A stretch of 64,000 bases of DNA, taken from contig JAHBTK010000007.1 in NCBI GenBank assembly GCA_019638625.1, positions 124,001 through 188,000 on the forward strand. Direction: 5' to 3'. Under the pieces are notes generated by a model, which had not been told where the DNA came from, did no database searches, and worked only from the letters and a program-made list of their open reading frames with translations. Origin of the DNA: Chitinophagaceae bacterium. GTDB taxonomy: Bacteria > Bacteroidota > Bacteroidia > Chitinophagales > Chitinophagaceae. Position numbers and translations under genes: made by a program. This document shows, one piece after another, positions 52,208 to 60,949 of the stretch. The first letter of the stretch is position 1, and every line of letters starts with the position of its first letter.

Positions 52208-54601
52208 ATGTCGTTTATTAAATGCATTTTAATACTGGTTGTTCTTTTCGCGAATAGCGCCACCTATTCCCAGCAAAAATCTGTTCTTTCCGGAAAAATA
52301 ACCGATACAGAAGGCTCCATTCTTCCCGGAGCAACCATCACTATTCATAATACCCGTTCAATCACTGTTTCAGCGGCTGATGGTACTTATAAAACCGGAT
52401 TTGTTCCTGCGGGTAAATACCTGGTAGAAGTTTCCTATTCGGGATATCAAAGCGTTGTAGAAACCATAGAAATATCGGGAGTGACCATACAGGATTTCGT
52501 GCTTGAATACTCCATAACGGAGCAACAGAACGTGATCGTTACAGGAGTAAGTACCGCCGTGAGGTTGCGGCAATCGCCTCAGGCGGTAGACCTGATAAGG
52601 AGAGAGGCGCTGCTTCAGCATGGGGGAACCAATATTATTGAAAAGCTGACGCAGTTGCCGGGGGTGAGCGCCCTCACAACCGGTCCTGCTATTGCCAAAC
52701 CTTTTATCCGGGGGTTGGGGTACAATCGTATCCTGACCATCAATGACGGTGTAAGGCAGGAGGGGCAGCAATGGGGCGATGAACATGGGATAGAAATTGA
52801 TGATTATAATGTACAGAAAGTGGAGGTTCTGAAAGGTCCAGCGTCACTGATGTATGGTTCCGATGCGATGGCGGGAGTGATCAATATCCAATCGTTGCTG
52901 CCGGCCCCAGAGGGTACCATCACCGGCAATGTACTTGCCGAATATCAAACCAATAATAACCTGCGGGGCGGATACGGTAGTCTTGCAGGAACTAAAAACG
53001 GTTTTAGCTTTAACCTGTATGGCTCCTATAAAGGAGCAGCAGACTACCAGAACAAGTTTGACGGCTATGTATTCAACTCTAAGTTCCGGAATACCAGCCT
53101 GGGGGCAATGGCAGGTTATAGCGGTGTATGGGGACATAGCTATTTATCAGTAACCAACGTGGGGCAGCAGATCGGGATGGTAGAAGGAGAGCGGGATGAG
53201 GATGGACAATTTATCAGGCCTGTAGCGGGTGGCGATGAAGTGGTGGCCGTTGACCGGGATTTTAAGACAACCCAACCTTTTGTTCCCTATCAGCAGGTCA
53301 ATCATTTTAAAATAACAAGCGATAATAGCTTTCGTGTAGGCGTATCCGACCTTGATATAACAGTTGGCTGGCAGCAAAACCGCAGGAAAGAATTTGGCGA
53401 TGCCGACGCACCGGATGAACCCGAGGCTTTTTTTGACCTGGGCACATTGAGCTACTCAGCAAAGATCCGTTTACCTAAACGCACCTATTGGAGTACCAGT
53501 TTTGGTGTGTCGGGTATGCAGCAAACCAACAAAAACAAAGGCGAAGAAGCCATAATACCCGATTATGCACTGTTCGACGCAGGGGTATTCGGGTTTACGC
53601 AGTTCCATAAAAATAACATCACGCTTATAGGGGGACTCCGGTTCGATAACAGGCATGTGGCGGCAAAAGAAATGATGGAGGATGGAGAACTTAAGTTTGA
53701 ATCGTTCAGCAGGGACTTCCGGAATCTTTCAGGCAGTGCCGGTTTCAGCTATGAGGCCTCTGAAATGGTGTCCTTAAAGTTGAATTTGGCAAGAGGGTTC
53801 AGGGCGCCCTCGCTGGCCGAGTTGGGCAGCAACGGAGCGCATGAGGGAACCAACCGCTACGAGATTGGTCAGCAGGACCTCAAATCAGAAAACAGTTTTC
53901 AAACTGATGCCGGGTTGTCGTTGAAAACCGAACATGCCAATATTGATGCCGGGCTATATTACAGTAATATCAACAATTTTATTTTTTATCACCGGCTGGT
54001 GAATACAACCGGGGGGGACTCGGTACTGGTGGATCCTGATAGCGGCGACGAACTGAATGTATTTGCCTTCTCCCAGCAGCGGGTACACTTATATGGTGCA
54101 GAGATAAAACTCGACATTCATCCGCATCCGCTGGACTGGCTGCATTTTGAACATGTGTTTTCGGTAACGCGGGCTCAGTTTACCAATGCGGTTGACGGGT
54201 CAAAAAATGTTCCGAATATTCCGGCAGCAAGGTATCTGGCTGAGTTACGCGGTAATTTTATGGAAAAAGGAAAAAGAGTGCGTAACCTGTATGTGAGCCT
54301 TCAGAGCGATTATACGTTCAGACAAAACAATGCTTTTACCGGGTTTAATACAGAAACGGTTACCGGAAGTTACTGGCTTTTGAATGCCGCTGCGGGTATT
54401 GATTTGATGAATAAAAACAGGCGTAAAATGCTGAGTATTCACGTCACCGCTCAAAATCTTACGGATATTGCTTACCAGAACCACCTGAGCCGGTTGAAAT
54501 ACACAGCCGAAAATAACAGGACCGGGAGGGTAGGTGTTTTTAACGTAGGAAGGAACTTTGGATTAAAGGTGAATGTTCCTGTAAACTTTGCCTGGAAATA
54601 A
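52208..54601 (+). CDS. TonB-dependent outer-membrane receptor
   Basis: A 797-residue outer-membrane receptor with signal peptide (MSFIKCILILVVLFANSATY). The N-terminal CarboxypepD_reg-like domain (SGKITDTEGSILPGATITIH) is followed by a complete plug (IVTGVSTAVRLRQSPQAVDL, FIRGLGYNRILTINDGVRQE, VEVLKGPASLMYGSDAMAG) and a 22-strand-type barrel. The plug lacks SusC signatures, and the sequence resembles receptors for metals, siderophores or cobalamin. Substrate unassigned; the small Cys/His gene 56 bases upstream is probably cotranscribed. Confidence 0.93.
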   Translation: MSFIKCILILVVLFANSATYSQQKSVLSGKITDTEGSILPGATITIHNTRSITVSAADGTYKTGFVPAGKYLVEVSYSGYQSVVETIEISGVTIQDFVLEYSITEQQNVIVTGVSTAVRLRQSPQAVDLIRREALLQHGGTNIIEKLTQLPGVSALTTGPAIAKPFIRGLGYNRILTINDGVRQEGQQWGDEHGIEIDDYNVQKVEVLKGPASLMYGSDAMAGVINIQSLLPAPEGTITGNVLAEYQTNNNLRGGYGSLAGTKNGFSFNLYGSYKGAADYQNKFDGYVFNSKFRNTSLGAMAGYSGVWGHSYLSVTNVGQQIGMVEGERDEDGQFIRPVAGGDEVVAVDRDFKTTQPFVPYQQVNHFKITSDNSFRVGVSDLDITVGWQQNRRKEFGDADAPDEPEAFFDLGTLSYSAKIRLPKRTYWSTSFGVSGMQQTNKNKGEEAIIPDYALFDAGVFGFTQFHKNNITLIGGLRFDNRHVAAKEMMEDGELKFESFSRDFRNLSGSAGFSYEASEMVSLKLNLARGFRAPSLAELGSNGAHEGTNRYEIGQQDLKSENSFQTDAGLSLKTEHANIDAGLYYSNINNFIFYHRLVNTTGGDSVLVDPDSGDELNVFAFSQQRVHLYGAEIKLDIHPHPLDWLHFEHVFSVTRAQFTNAVDGSKNVPNIPAARYLAELRGNFMEKGKRVRNLYVSLQSDYTFRQNNAFTGFNTETVTGSYWLLNAAAGIDLMNKNRRKMLSIHVTAQNLTDIAYQNHLSRLKYTAENNRTGRVGVFNVGRNFGLKVNVPVNFAWK

Positions 54602-54996
54602 GGCATTAAACATCCTTCGCTTGTGCCATCCTTCTGCAGTGGGGAACGCTCTCACTAAGGTAACCTGTCACCCCTGCGGGACGCTGCCGGGAAGTGTCAT
54701 AAGAACGCTGCCGGTGAATGCGGAAGCATGAACAGGTATAACAGACTGATTATCATGTATCTGTCCGTGGAAGTGCCGGTCGCTTAACTATTCATATCCG
54801 GGGTTGATAATATAATATTTTTTTTTACCTTTGCGGCGCCAAAAGGGTAAAAGTATAGGATTTGCAGCGGTTTTTATCTGTATTTGGCATACTATGAGAG
54901 TTTCTCCTACCATATAAACTATTGGTAAACCCTGGATGTCAGGGTACATTTTATAATTCTATTTTCTTAATAAACATTTTCTCCAAACAATAATTT
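54602..54996. other. intergenic region upstream of fusA
   Basis: 395 bases with no gene. The useful content is the fusA promoter (54804-54833) and a long leader of about 155 bases between the predicted transcript start and the fusA ATG. No ribosomal-protein gene or known leader motif was recognised in it. Confidence 0.6.
54804..54833 (+). promoter_or_regulatory. fusA promoter with both Bacteroidota elements
   Basis: A -33 TTG (54804-54806) and a -7 TACCTTTG (54826-54833) are separated by 19 bases, the canonical Bacteroidota spacing, with CGGCG following the -7. Best-supported promoter in the window. Confidence 0.75.
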
Positions 54997-57144
54997 ATGG
55001 CAGATTTAAAATTGCAAAGAAATTTTGGTATTGCGGCGCATATCGATGCTGGAAAAACCACCACTACCGAGCGTATCCTGCGCTATACGGGTATGATTCA
55101 TAAAATTGGCGAGGTGCATGATGGCGGCGCCACTACCGACTGGATGGAACAGGAAAAGGAAAGAGGTATTACCATCACCTCTGCGGCTGTAAGCTGCCAG
55201 TGGAATTTCCCTACCAGCAAAGGGCAGGCTACTCCTGATACAAAAAAATATTCTTTCAATATCATCGATACTCCCGGTCACGTTGACTTTACAGTGGAGG
55301 TGGAACGTTCCATGCGTGTACTGGACGGTTTGATCGCCCTGTTCTCCGCTGTGGATGGCGTGGAGCCCCAGTCTGAAACCGTATGGCGCCAGGCAAACCG
55401 CTATGGTGTTCCCCGTATTGGTTTTGTAAATAAAATGGACCGTTCCGGCGCAGACTTCCTGAATGTGGTGAAGCAGGTGAGGGAAATGTTAGGTTCCAAA
55501 GCGGTTCCCTTGCAGTTGCCTATTGGTGCGGAAGATAACTTCAAAGGGGTAGTTGACCTTATTAAGATGAAGGGGATCATCTGGCATGTAGAGACCGAGG
55601 GAATGACTTTTGATGAGATAGATGTACCGGCGGATATGCTGGAAGAAGCAAAAGACTTCCGGGCGCAACTGGTAGAAGCGGTGGCGGAATACGATGATAA
55701 TCTGATGGAGAAGTTTTTTGACAACCCGGATTCCATTACTGAAGATGAAATACATGAAGCGATCCGTAAAGCAACCATCGACCTGTCTATAGTGCCGATG
55801 ATGTGCGGTTCTTCTTTCAAAAACAAAGGAGTACAAACAGCCCTGGATGCTGTTTGCCGCTATCTGCCTTCTCCGGTAGACATCCCGGATACAGTGGGTA
55901 CCAACCCGGCGACAGGTGAAGAGGAAACCCGCAAAGCGGATCCGAAAGCGCCGTTTGCAGCGTTGGCATTCAAGATCATGACCGATCCTTTCGTAGGTCG
56001 CCTGGCGTTCTTCCGTGTGTACTCCGGTCACCTGGATGCAGGCTCTTATGTGTTGAACGTAAGAAGCGGTAAAAAAGAACGTATCAGCCGTATCATGAAG
56101 ATGTTTGCAAACAAACAGAACCCTATTGATTTTATTGAAGCAGGGGATATTGGCGCCGCGGTAGGTTTCAAGGAAATTAAAACCGGGGATACCCTTTGTG
56201 AGGAAAAACATCCCATCGCGCTGGAGAACATGTTCATTCCCGAGCCGGTGATCGCTATTGCGGTAGAGCCAAAAACCCAGGTAGATGTTGATAAAATGGG
56301 TATGGCTATTGCCAAACTGGTAGAAGAAGATCCTACGTTGCGTGTAAATACAGATGAAGATACCGGTCAGACCATTCTGCGTGGTATGGGTGAGCTGCAC
56401 CTGGAGATCATTATCGACAGGATGCGCCGTGAGTTTAAAGTGGACGTAAACCAGGGTGCTCCACAGGTGGCTTATAAAGAAGCTTTTACACAAACTGTTG
56501 AACACCGTGAAACACTGAAGAAACAAACCGGTGGTCGTGGTAAGTTTGCCGATATCATATTCGAGATCGGACCTGCTGATGAAGAGTGGATGAAAGAAAA
56601 TGCCGGTAAGAACTTCCAGTTTGTGAACGATATCTTCGGAGGTTCTATCCCCCGTGAATTTGTTCCGGCTATTCAGAAAGGATTTGAAACATCAATGACT
56701 ACAGGAGTGTTGGCCAACTACCCGATGGAGCATATGAAGATCCGCGTATTTGATGGTAGTTACCATGATGTGGATTCTGACTCCATGTCATTCGAGCTTT
56801 GTGCCAAAGCCGGCTTCCGTGAAGCAGGCCGCAAGGCGAAACCCGTATTGCTGGAGCCGATCATGAGAGTGGAAGTGTTGACCCCTGATCAGTACATGGG
56901 AGATGTAACCGGCGACATCAACCGCCGTCGTGGTATACTGGAAGGTATGGACAGCCGTAATAACCTCCAGGTGATCAAGGCTAAAGTGCCGCTGAGCGAA
57001 ATGTTCGGTTATGTTACACAACTCCGTTCACTGACCTCAGGTCGTGCTACCTCTACCATGGAGTTCAGTCACTACAGCCCGGCGCCGAACAATATTGCCG
57101 AAGAGGTGATTGCCAAGGTGAAAGGCAAAGCAGCTACTGCATAA
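54997..57144 (+). CDS. fusA: elongation factor G
   Basis: Translocation GTPase of 715 residues. GTP-binding motifs are AHIDAGKTTTTERIL (P-loop), DTPGHVDF and NKMDRSGAD. All later domains are present, including the conserved LRGMGELHLEIIIDRM and the domain IV/V segment RRRGILEGMDSRNN. It is monocistronic here, outside the usual str operon with rpsL, rpsG and tuf, and ends in a strong terminator. It could be the main EF-G or one of two paralogues; the full canonical motifs favour a functional EF-G. Confidence 0.96.
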   Translation: MADLKLQRNFGIAAHIDAGKTTTTERILRYTGMIHKIGEVHDGGATTDWMEQEKERGITITSAAVSCQWNFPTSKGQATPDTKKYSFNIIDTPGHVDFTVEVERSMRVLDGLIALFSAVDGVEPQSETVWRQANRYGVPRIGFVNKMDRSGADFLNVVKQVREMLGSKAVPLQLPIGAEDNFKGVVDLIKMKGIIWHVETEGMTFDEIDVPADMLEEAKDFRAQLVEAVAEYDDNLMEKFFDNPDSITEDEIHEAIRKATIDLSIVPMMCGSSFKNKGVQTALDAVCRYLPSPVDIPDTVGTNPATGEEETRKADPKAPFAALAFKIMTDPFVGRLAFFRVYSGHLDAGSYVLNVRSGKKERISRIMKMFANKQNPIDFIEAGDIGAAVGFKEIKTGDTLCEEKHPIALENMFIPEPVIAIAVEPKTQVDVDKMGMAIAKLVEEDPTLRVNTDEDTGQTILRGMGELHLEIIIDRMRREFKVDVNQGAPQVAYKEAFTQTVEHRETLKKQTGGRGKFADIIFEIGPADEEWMKENAGKNFQFVNDIFGGSIPREFVPAIQKGFETSMTTGVLANYPMEHMKIRVFDGSYHDVDSDSMSFELCAKAGFREAGRKAKPVLLEPIMRVEVLTPDQYMGDVTGDINRRRGILEGMDSRNNLQVIKAKVPLSEMFGYVTQLRSLTSGRATSTMEFSHYSPAPNNIAEEVIAKVKGKAATA

Positions 57145-57175
57145 TAGCAGCCAGAGATAATAAATAAATAATACG

Positions 57176-57207
57176 AAGCCCCGTTCTTACCAAACGGGGC
57201 TTTTTTT
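57176..57207 (+). terminator. rho-independent terminator after fusA
   Basis: Arms AAGCCCCGTT (57176-57185) and AACGGGGCTT (57193-57202), 7-base loop, followed by a T-run. Confidence 0.9.
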
Positions 57208-57314
57208 ATGACTTTTGTCAGGTGAAACAAATATTTCAACGGGAATATGCCGGTGTTTTCTTTTTGCGGTAAATTGAGACTATAAACCACTTTTTTAGCC
57301 CAAACTTTAATTGT

Positions 57315-57818
57315 ATGAAAGTAAGACTCCTGATTTGCTTCCTCCTCGGAACTGCTATTCCCTTCACGCTGCAGGCGCAGGATAATGTTGTTTATTCCAT
57401 AAGTCCCACTGAATTTCAACGGAACTTTGCAGCATTTTCAGAAGCACCGTCCCTGCAATCGACTATGAACGAACTGGCCTATAATGAAGAAAAGTACAGG
57501 AAATTCAAAAAAATGCGGACCACGGGTATGGTGCTTACCGGTGTGGGTGCGGGGTTGATCACGACCGGTATTGTGCTGATCGCTTCCGGCGCTGACGATA
57601 CTAGTTTCGACGCCAGCGGCGGTACGGTCTACATCAATGATATGACACCGGGTGACGGGAAGGTTATCGGAGGAGTAGTTTGCCTTGTATTTGGTATTAT
57701 GTCTACCGGGGGTGGTATTACGCTATGGGCGATCGGCAATAATAAGATGAAAAGATACGACAACGCAGTGAACCTGCAGTCTACAAAGAACGGACTGGTG
57801 CTGGCCTATTCTTTTTAA
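57315..57818 (+). CDS. small membrane protein, tandem paralogue 1
   Basis: A 167-residue exported protein (signal MKVRLLICFLLGTAIPFTLQ then AQ) with two further hydrophobic segments, TGMVLTGVGAGLITTGIVLI and GGVVCLVFGIMSTGGGITLW. A conserved basic segment EEKYRKFKKMRT precedes the first. The region between the two spans is short and variable. No named family is recognised. It is followed 16 bases later by a paralogue with near-identical ends, and its last codons LAYSF-stop recur as a vestige at 60450. Confidence 0.8.
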   Translation: MKVRLLICFLLGTAIPFTLQAQDNVVYSISPTEFQRNFAAFSEAPSLQSTMNELAYNEEKYRKFKKMRTTGMVLTGVGAGLITTGIVLIASGADDTSFDASGGTVYINDMTPGDGKVIGGVVCLVFGIMSTGGGITLWAIGNNKMKRYDNAVNLQSTKNGLVLAYSF

Positions 57819-57834
57819 ACTAAACTTTAATTAT

Positions 57835-58308
57835 ATGAAAGTAAGACTCCTGATTTGCTTCCTTCTTGGAGTTGGTTTTTCCTTCACGCTGCAGGCGCAG
57901 GATAACGTGTTTTCACCTATAAGCCCATCTGAGTTTCAACGGAACTTTGCGGCATTTTCAGTAGCGCCATCTTTGCCATCAGCTATGAACCAACTGGCCT
58001 ACGATGAAGAAAAGTACAGGAAATTCAAAAAAATGCGGACAGCGGGTATGGTGCTTACGGGTGTGGGCGTTGGTTTGATCACAACAGGTATCGTGCTGGG
58101 CAACTCTTCCAGGAACTACGACGAAGATGATTGGGGGGGCTCTTTTACCGATGCGGTAGGCGGCGCAATCTGCATTCTGCTTGGCACTGTGTCCACCGGG
58201 GGTGGTGTTACCTTTTGGATCATCGGTAATAATAAGATGAAAAAATACGGCAACACGGTAAACCTGCAGTCAACAAAAAACGGGCTGGGGCTGGCCTATT
58301 CTTTTTAA
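57835..58308 (+). CDS. small membrane protein, tandem paralogue 2
   Basis: A 157-residue paralogue of the gene just upstream. Signal region, NFAAFS, EEKYRKFKKMRT and both membrane spans are nearly identical; the loop between the spans differs (SSRNYDEDDWGGSFTDAV in place of an ADDTSFDASGG-type loop). The upstream 15-20 bases are also duplicated, so the duplicated unit includes the ribosome-binding region. Function unknown. Confidence 0.8.
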   Translation: MKVRLLICFLLGVGFSFTLQAQDNVFSPISPSEFQRNFAAFSVAPSLPSAMNQLAYDEEKYRKFKKMRTAGMVLTGVGVGLITTGIVLGNSSRNYDEDDWGGSFTDAVGGAICILLGTVSTGGGVTFWIIGNNKMKKYGNTVNLQSTKNGLGLAYSF

Positions 58309-58783
58309 CCCTTACCTGGTGGATTCCCGGCGGCATATATTTATAAATTACACCTGATGTCTGCAGGTATTTGCCAATAATACCCGAAAATATAAGCCCG
58401 GTTTTGATCTGTCCATAAACCATCCAACCAGTTCAGCGATAATAGGCTAAACCGGATGAATAGCTGGCCGGTTTATAAACGCAGGTATTGTTATAAGTAT
58501 TTTCATTCTACATATGCCAGCCCGTCACTATTCGCGAGCTTAAAATTATTCGTGCTGTTGATTCAAAACGATTGCTCAGAAATGAAAATTAACCCCACCC
58601 TGAGCAAATCGTTTTTGAGCGAAATCTGCGTTGGCCCGGTGCTTACATTTCCCTGGGTATCGGGGTACTAAACTTGAACATTTATAATATTGAATTCCGG
58701 ATAGAGTCCGGCAGAATAAACAGGCATCAAGTCTTCCTATCGGAAAATTTGTGCCAGTGGAGAGAAGAAGACTAAATTGTTAT
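58309..58783. other. 475-bp region after the tandem paralogues
   Basis: No credible gene; a 71-codon frame at 58456-58671 has no family or initiation signal. It contains a long hairpin (58565-58616). Composition becomes AT-rich towards the next gene. Confidence 0.5.
58565..58616. terminator. long hairpin, terminator-like
   Basis: AAAACGATTGCTCAG (58565-58579 region) pairs with CTGAGCAAATCGTTTT (58600-58615) with one extra base, around a 20-base loop. It may end transcription from the tandem genes; position is rather distal. Confidence 0.45.
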
Positions 58784-59917
58784 TTAGTTTTTGATAACCC
58801 CTATTTTAAATATCCCCTTTTGCCCTTTTGGGTTATTGGATGTATACCCACCGCTGCTTACGTCATCTGCATGATAAAAGTAAAGGTTATTATCAGCGTC
58901 AATGTACATAGGCATGTTTTCATAAATGTCGGACAAGATAGAATAGCCGTTAATATCTTGAATATTGCTAATGAAATCACCGGTAGGTTTGTATATATCA
59001 TAGCGATGATAGTTACCCCCATCAACGGTGGTAAGGCTCCGTACTACAATATTTCCATAATTATCTATAACTACATTGGCGGGACCGGTAAGGTTTGTAA
59101 TCACATTGGACAGGTTGCCGCTATTGGCATCTATTTTAACTATTTTACCGCCTGTTGCCAAATCAATAGGTACATAAAGGCTTCCGTTATGAATGTCAAA
59201 ATAACCCGGATTTATTAATCCTGTTGCCAACTGTGTAATTTGCCCGGATGAGGATACTTTAACGATACAGCCATTATTGGCTACAGAAGCAATATAAACA
59301 TTACCTAAATCATCAACTCTCATACATTTTATACTATACTCTTGCAAAAAATTTAATTGAGCAATATTCCCTGTAGGAATAATTTCTGTAGTTGTTCCGG
59401 TTGAGAGGTTACCTTTATAAATTTGCTGTACCTTATCGGGCGCTGGAGAATAGGCGCCTCTTTTAGTATTAAATATGTAAATATGCTCCCCCTTTTTGTC
59501 AATAGTGAATAATGAAACAGTAATGCTTGCTGCATATTTATTACTAGCGTTTTGATTGACAAACTGATAACTGCCAGGATTAATTTCAAAACCAGTAGTT
59601 ACATAATTACTTATTCCAATAGGTGTTTTTTTAATAAATTCGGAGTAATTGTTACTATTAATACTTCTTGGAAATGTAGAATAAATATAATTGTCTACTA
59701 TTTGTGTTTTCGATAGTATATTACTTCCGCTTCCGTTTGAGGAAATACTTTCAATTCTTATATTTACCGGATTAGTAAAACTATAAGTAATCGGGTTATT
59801 GGGATTATCATCATCATCGTCACTTTCTCCCGGGTCGGTTGTATTTTTTTCGCAGCCCATAGCCAATAATAAACAGGCAAAAGAGCTTATAGCTATGATT
59901 GTTTTAAGTTTTTTCAT
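58784..59917 (-). CDS. AT-rich beta-propeller-like lipoprotein
   Basis: A 377-residue lipoprotein (lipobox FACLLLAMGCEKNTTD) with a low-complexity acidic linker (GESDDDDDNPNNP) that may favour surface export. The rest contains repeated strand units such as DDLGNVYIASVANNGCIVKV, DIHNGSLYVPI, DNYGNIVVRS and DADNNLYFYH, typical of NHL/SMP-like beta-propellers. Codon use is notably AT-rich compared with neighbours. It is divergent from an XRE regulator with a perfect palindrome between them, which suggests regulation by it. Confidence 0.75.
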   Translation of the reverse strand: MKKLKTIIAISSFACLLLAMGCEKNTTDPGESDDDDDNPNNPITYSFTNPVNIRIESISSNGSGSNILSKTQIVDNYIYSTFPRSINSNNYSEFIKKTPIGISNYVTTGFEINPGSYQFVNQNASNKYAASITVSLFTIDKKGEHIYIFNTKRGAYSPAPDKVQQIYKGNLSTGTTTEIIPTGNIAQLNFLQEYSIKCMRVDDLGNVYIASVANNGCIVKVSSSGQITQLATGLINPGYFDIHNGSLYVPIDLATGGKIVKIDANSGNLSNVITNLTGPANVVIDNYGNIVVRSLTTVDGGNYHRYDIYKPTGDFISNIQDINGYSILSDIYENMPMYIDADNNLYFYHADDVSSGGYTSNNPKGQKGIFKIGVIKN

Positions 59918-59971
59918 TTTATGAGGTTTAAATTTTTATAAAAGGGTTAAAAACAGAATAAATATTTCATT

Positions 59972-59979
59972 CAAATGTA
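59972..59979 (-). promoter_or_regulatory. -7 promoter element for the beta-propeller lipoprotein
   Basis: Minus-strand TACATTTG fits TAnnTTTG, 54 bases before the start codon. The palindrome at 59992-60019 covers where the -33 element would lie. Confidence 0.45.
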
Positions 59980-59991
59980 TATATAATTACT

Positions 59992-60019
59992 TAAATGCGG
60001 TCTTTTTAGACCGCATTTA
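59992..60019. promoter_or_regulatory. perfect 12-bp inverted repeat, candidate XRE operator
   Basis: TAAATGCGGTCT (59992-60003), four T, then its exact complement (60008-60019). It lies in the divergent region and overlaps the -33 zone of the lipoprotein promoter and the leader side of the XRE gene. Operator or structured terminator are both possible; position favours operator. Confidence 0.55.
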
Positions 60020-60063
60020 TTTCCTATGATTGCATCAATTTCCCTTGTTCATAATACTGGGGA

Positions 60064-60294
60064 ATGTTAAGTAGCGCAGATAAGAAAAATTTAAAAAGGT
60101 TTGGAGAACATGTAGCTTCTATACGAAGGAAGAAAAAGTTGAGTCTCCGGCAAGTATCTTATGCCTGCGATATTGACAATAGTAAAATCTCCAAAATTGA
60201 GAAAGGGAGGGTTAACGTAACTTTAACAACCCTACTACAATTAGCCGAAGCCCTTGAAGTCAGTTTGCCAGAGTTAATGGATTATACTTTATAG
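60064..60294 (+). CDS. XRE-family helix-turn-helix regulator
   Basis: A 76-residue single-domain DNA-binding protein. The HTH_3 fold is complete: FGEHVASIRRKKKLSLRQVS, then YACDIDNSKISKIEKGRVNV (recognition helix and the typical SKIEKG turn), and TTLLQLAEALEVSLPELM. It has no ligand or toxin-antitoxin domain. Divergent from the AT-rich lipoprotein gene; probably controls it and itself through the palindrome between them. Confidence 0.92.
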   Translation: MLSSADKKNLKRFGEHVASIRRKKKLSLRQVSYACDIDNSKISKIEKGRVNVTLTTLLQLAEALEVSLPELMDYTL

Positions 60295-60949
60295 TATTAT
60301 ATGATAGTTGCCGGTCGTTGTCCGTAAATCACGCTCAGATTAGTGTTCCACGAATCGACCTTTAAATATGCGTAGTATTCAATACTATAAATTGTTGCCT
60401 AAACTTTTTGTCACTATATAATCTATATAATAACTATTTGTGCTGCTAAGCTGGCCTATTCTTTTTAGGATGGGGGACAGGTTACCTTTCTGCTATGTGT
60501 ATAAAGAGTTGGGAGGTATGGTCTTTCTGTTGTGGGCATGCGACTTTATTAATAGTGCCTACGTGACCGGGGTAATGTTGGTGCTTTTGTCAATATAGCC
60601 AATTTTACTGCTGCTCCCCTCGTAGCAATATGCTGTTGAGCTAACTCTTCTTAAATTCTACCCGGAAAAATAATGGCAGATTGCGGACTTGGGAATCTGA
60701 TTTCAATTTCCTTCTTGTTTTTTATATGCCACCGGTGGGCTTGCTGTTCAATAAGCGCTACTTTACTGAGTAGGGTGCTGGTGATATAGTTCTCTCTGTT
60801 TAGGTATATAGCGGTAGAGGGCTTATGGTGGGACTATGGATACCACAAAAACATGCGGCAAAACCCCAATTATTAGTCAACTTACGGTTAAAACCGGGCT
60901 GATCCGATCCTTTCTCCCGGATCGGGAGAGCTCCTAAACCATTCACTTA
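60295..60949. other. 655-bp gap before the glycosidase gene
   Basis: No credible gene. It holds the paralogue vestige at 60450-60467 and, near its right end, a hairpin with CCGATCC (60904-60910) and GGATCGG (60919-60925) in the likely leader of the next gene. A 58-codon open frame on the minus strand (60651-60827) has no start codon and is not called. Confidence 0.55.
60450..60467 (+). pseudogene. 3' vestige of the tandem small-membrane-protein genes
   Basis: GCTGGCCTATTCTTTTTA is identical to the terminal codons of both tandem paralogues (57800-57817 and 58290-58307; LAYSF-stop). The upstream sequence does not match, so only the end of a further copy remains. Confidence 0.55.

Noticed and set aside
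55489..56526. 345-codon minus-strand open frame opposite fusA
   Set aside because: Antisense shadow of a highly biased gene; the sense strand encodes an intact EF-G.
58456..58671. 71-codon open frame after the tandem paralogues
   Set aside because: No ribosome-binding context, no family signal, and it overlaps the long hairpin at 58565-58616.
60651..60827. Minus-strand open frame of about 58 codons before the glycosidase gene
   Set aside because: No start codon inside the frame and no recognised similarity; could be a relic, but support is too weak.
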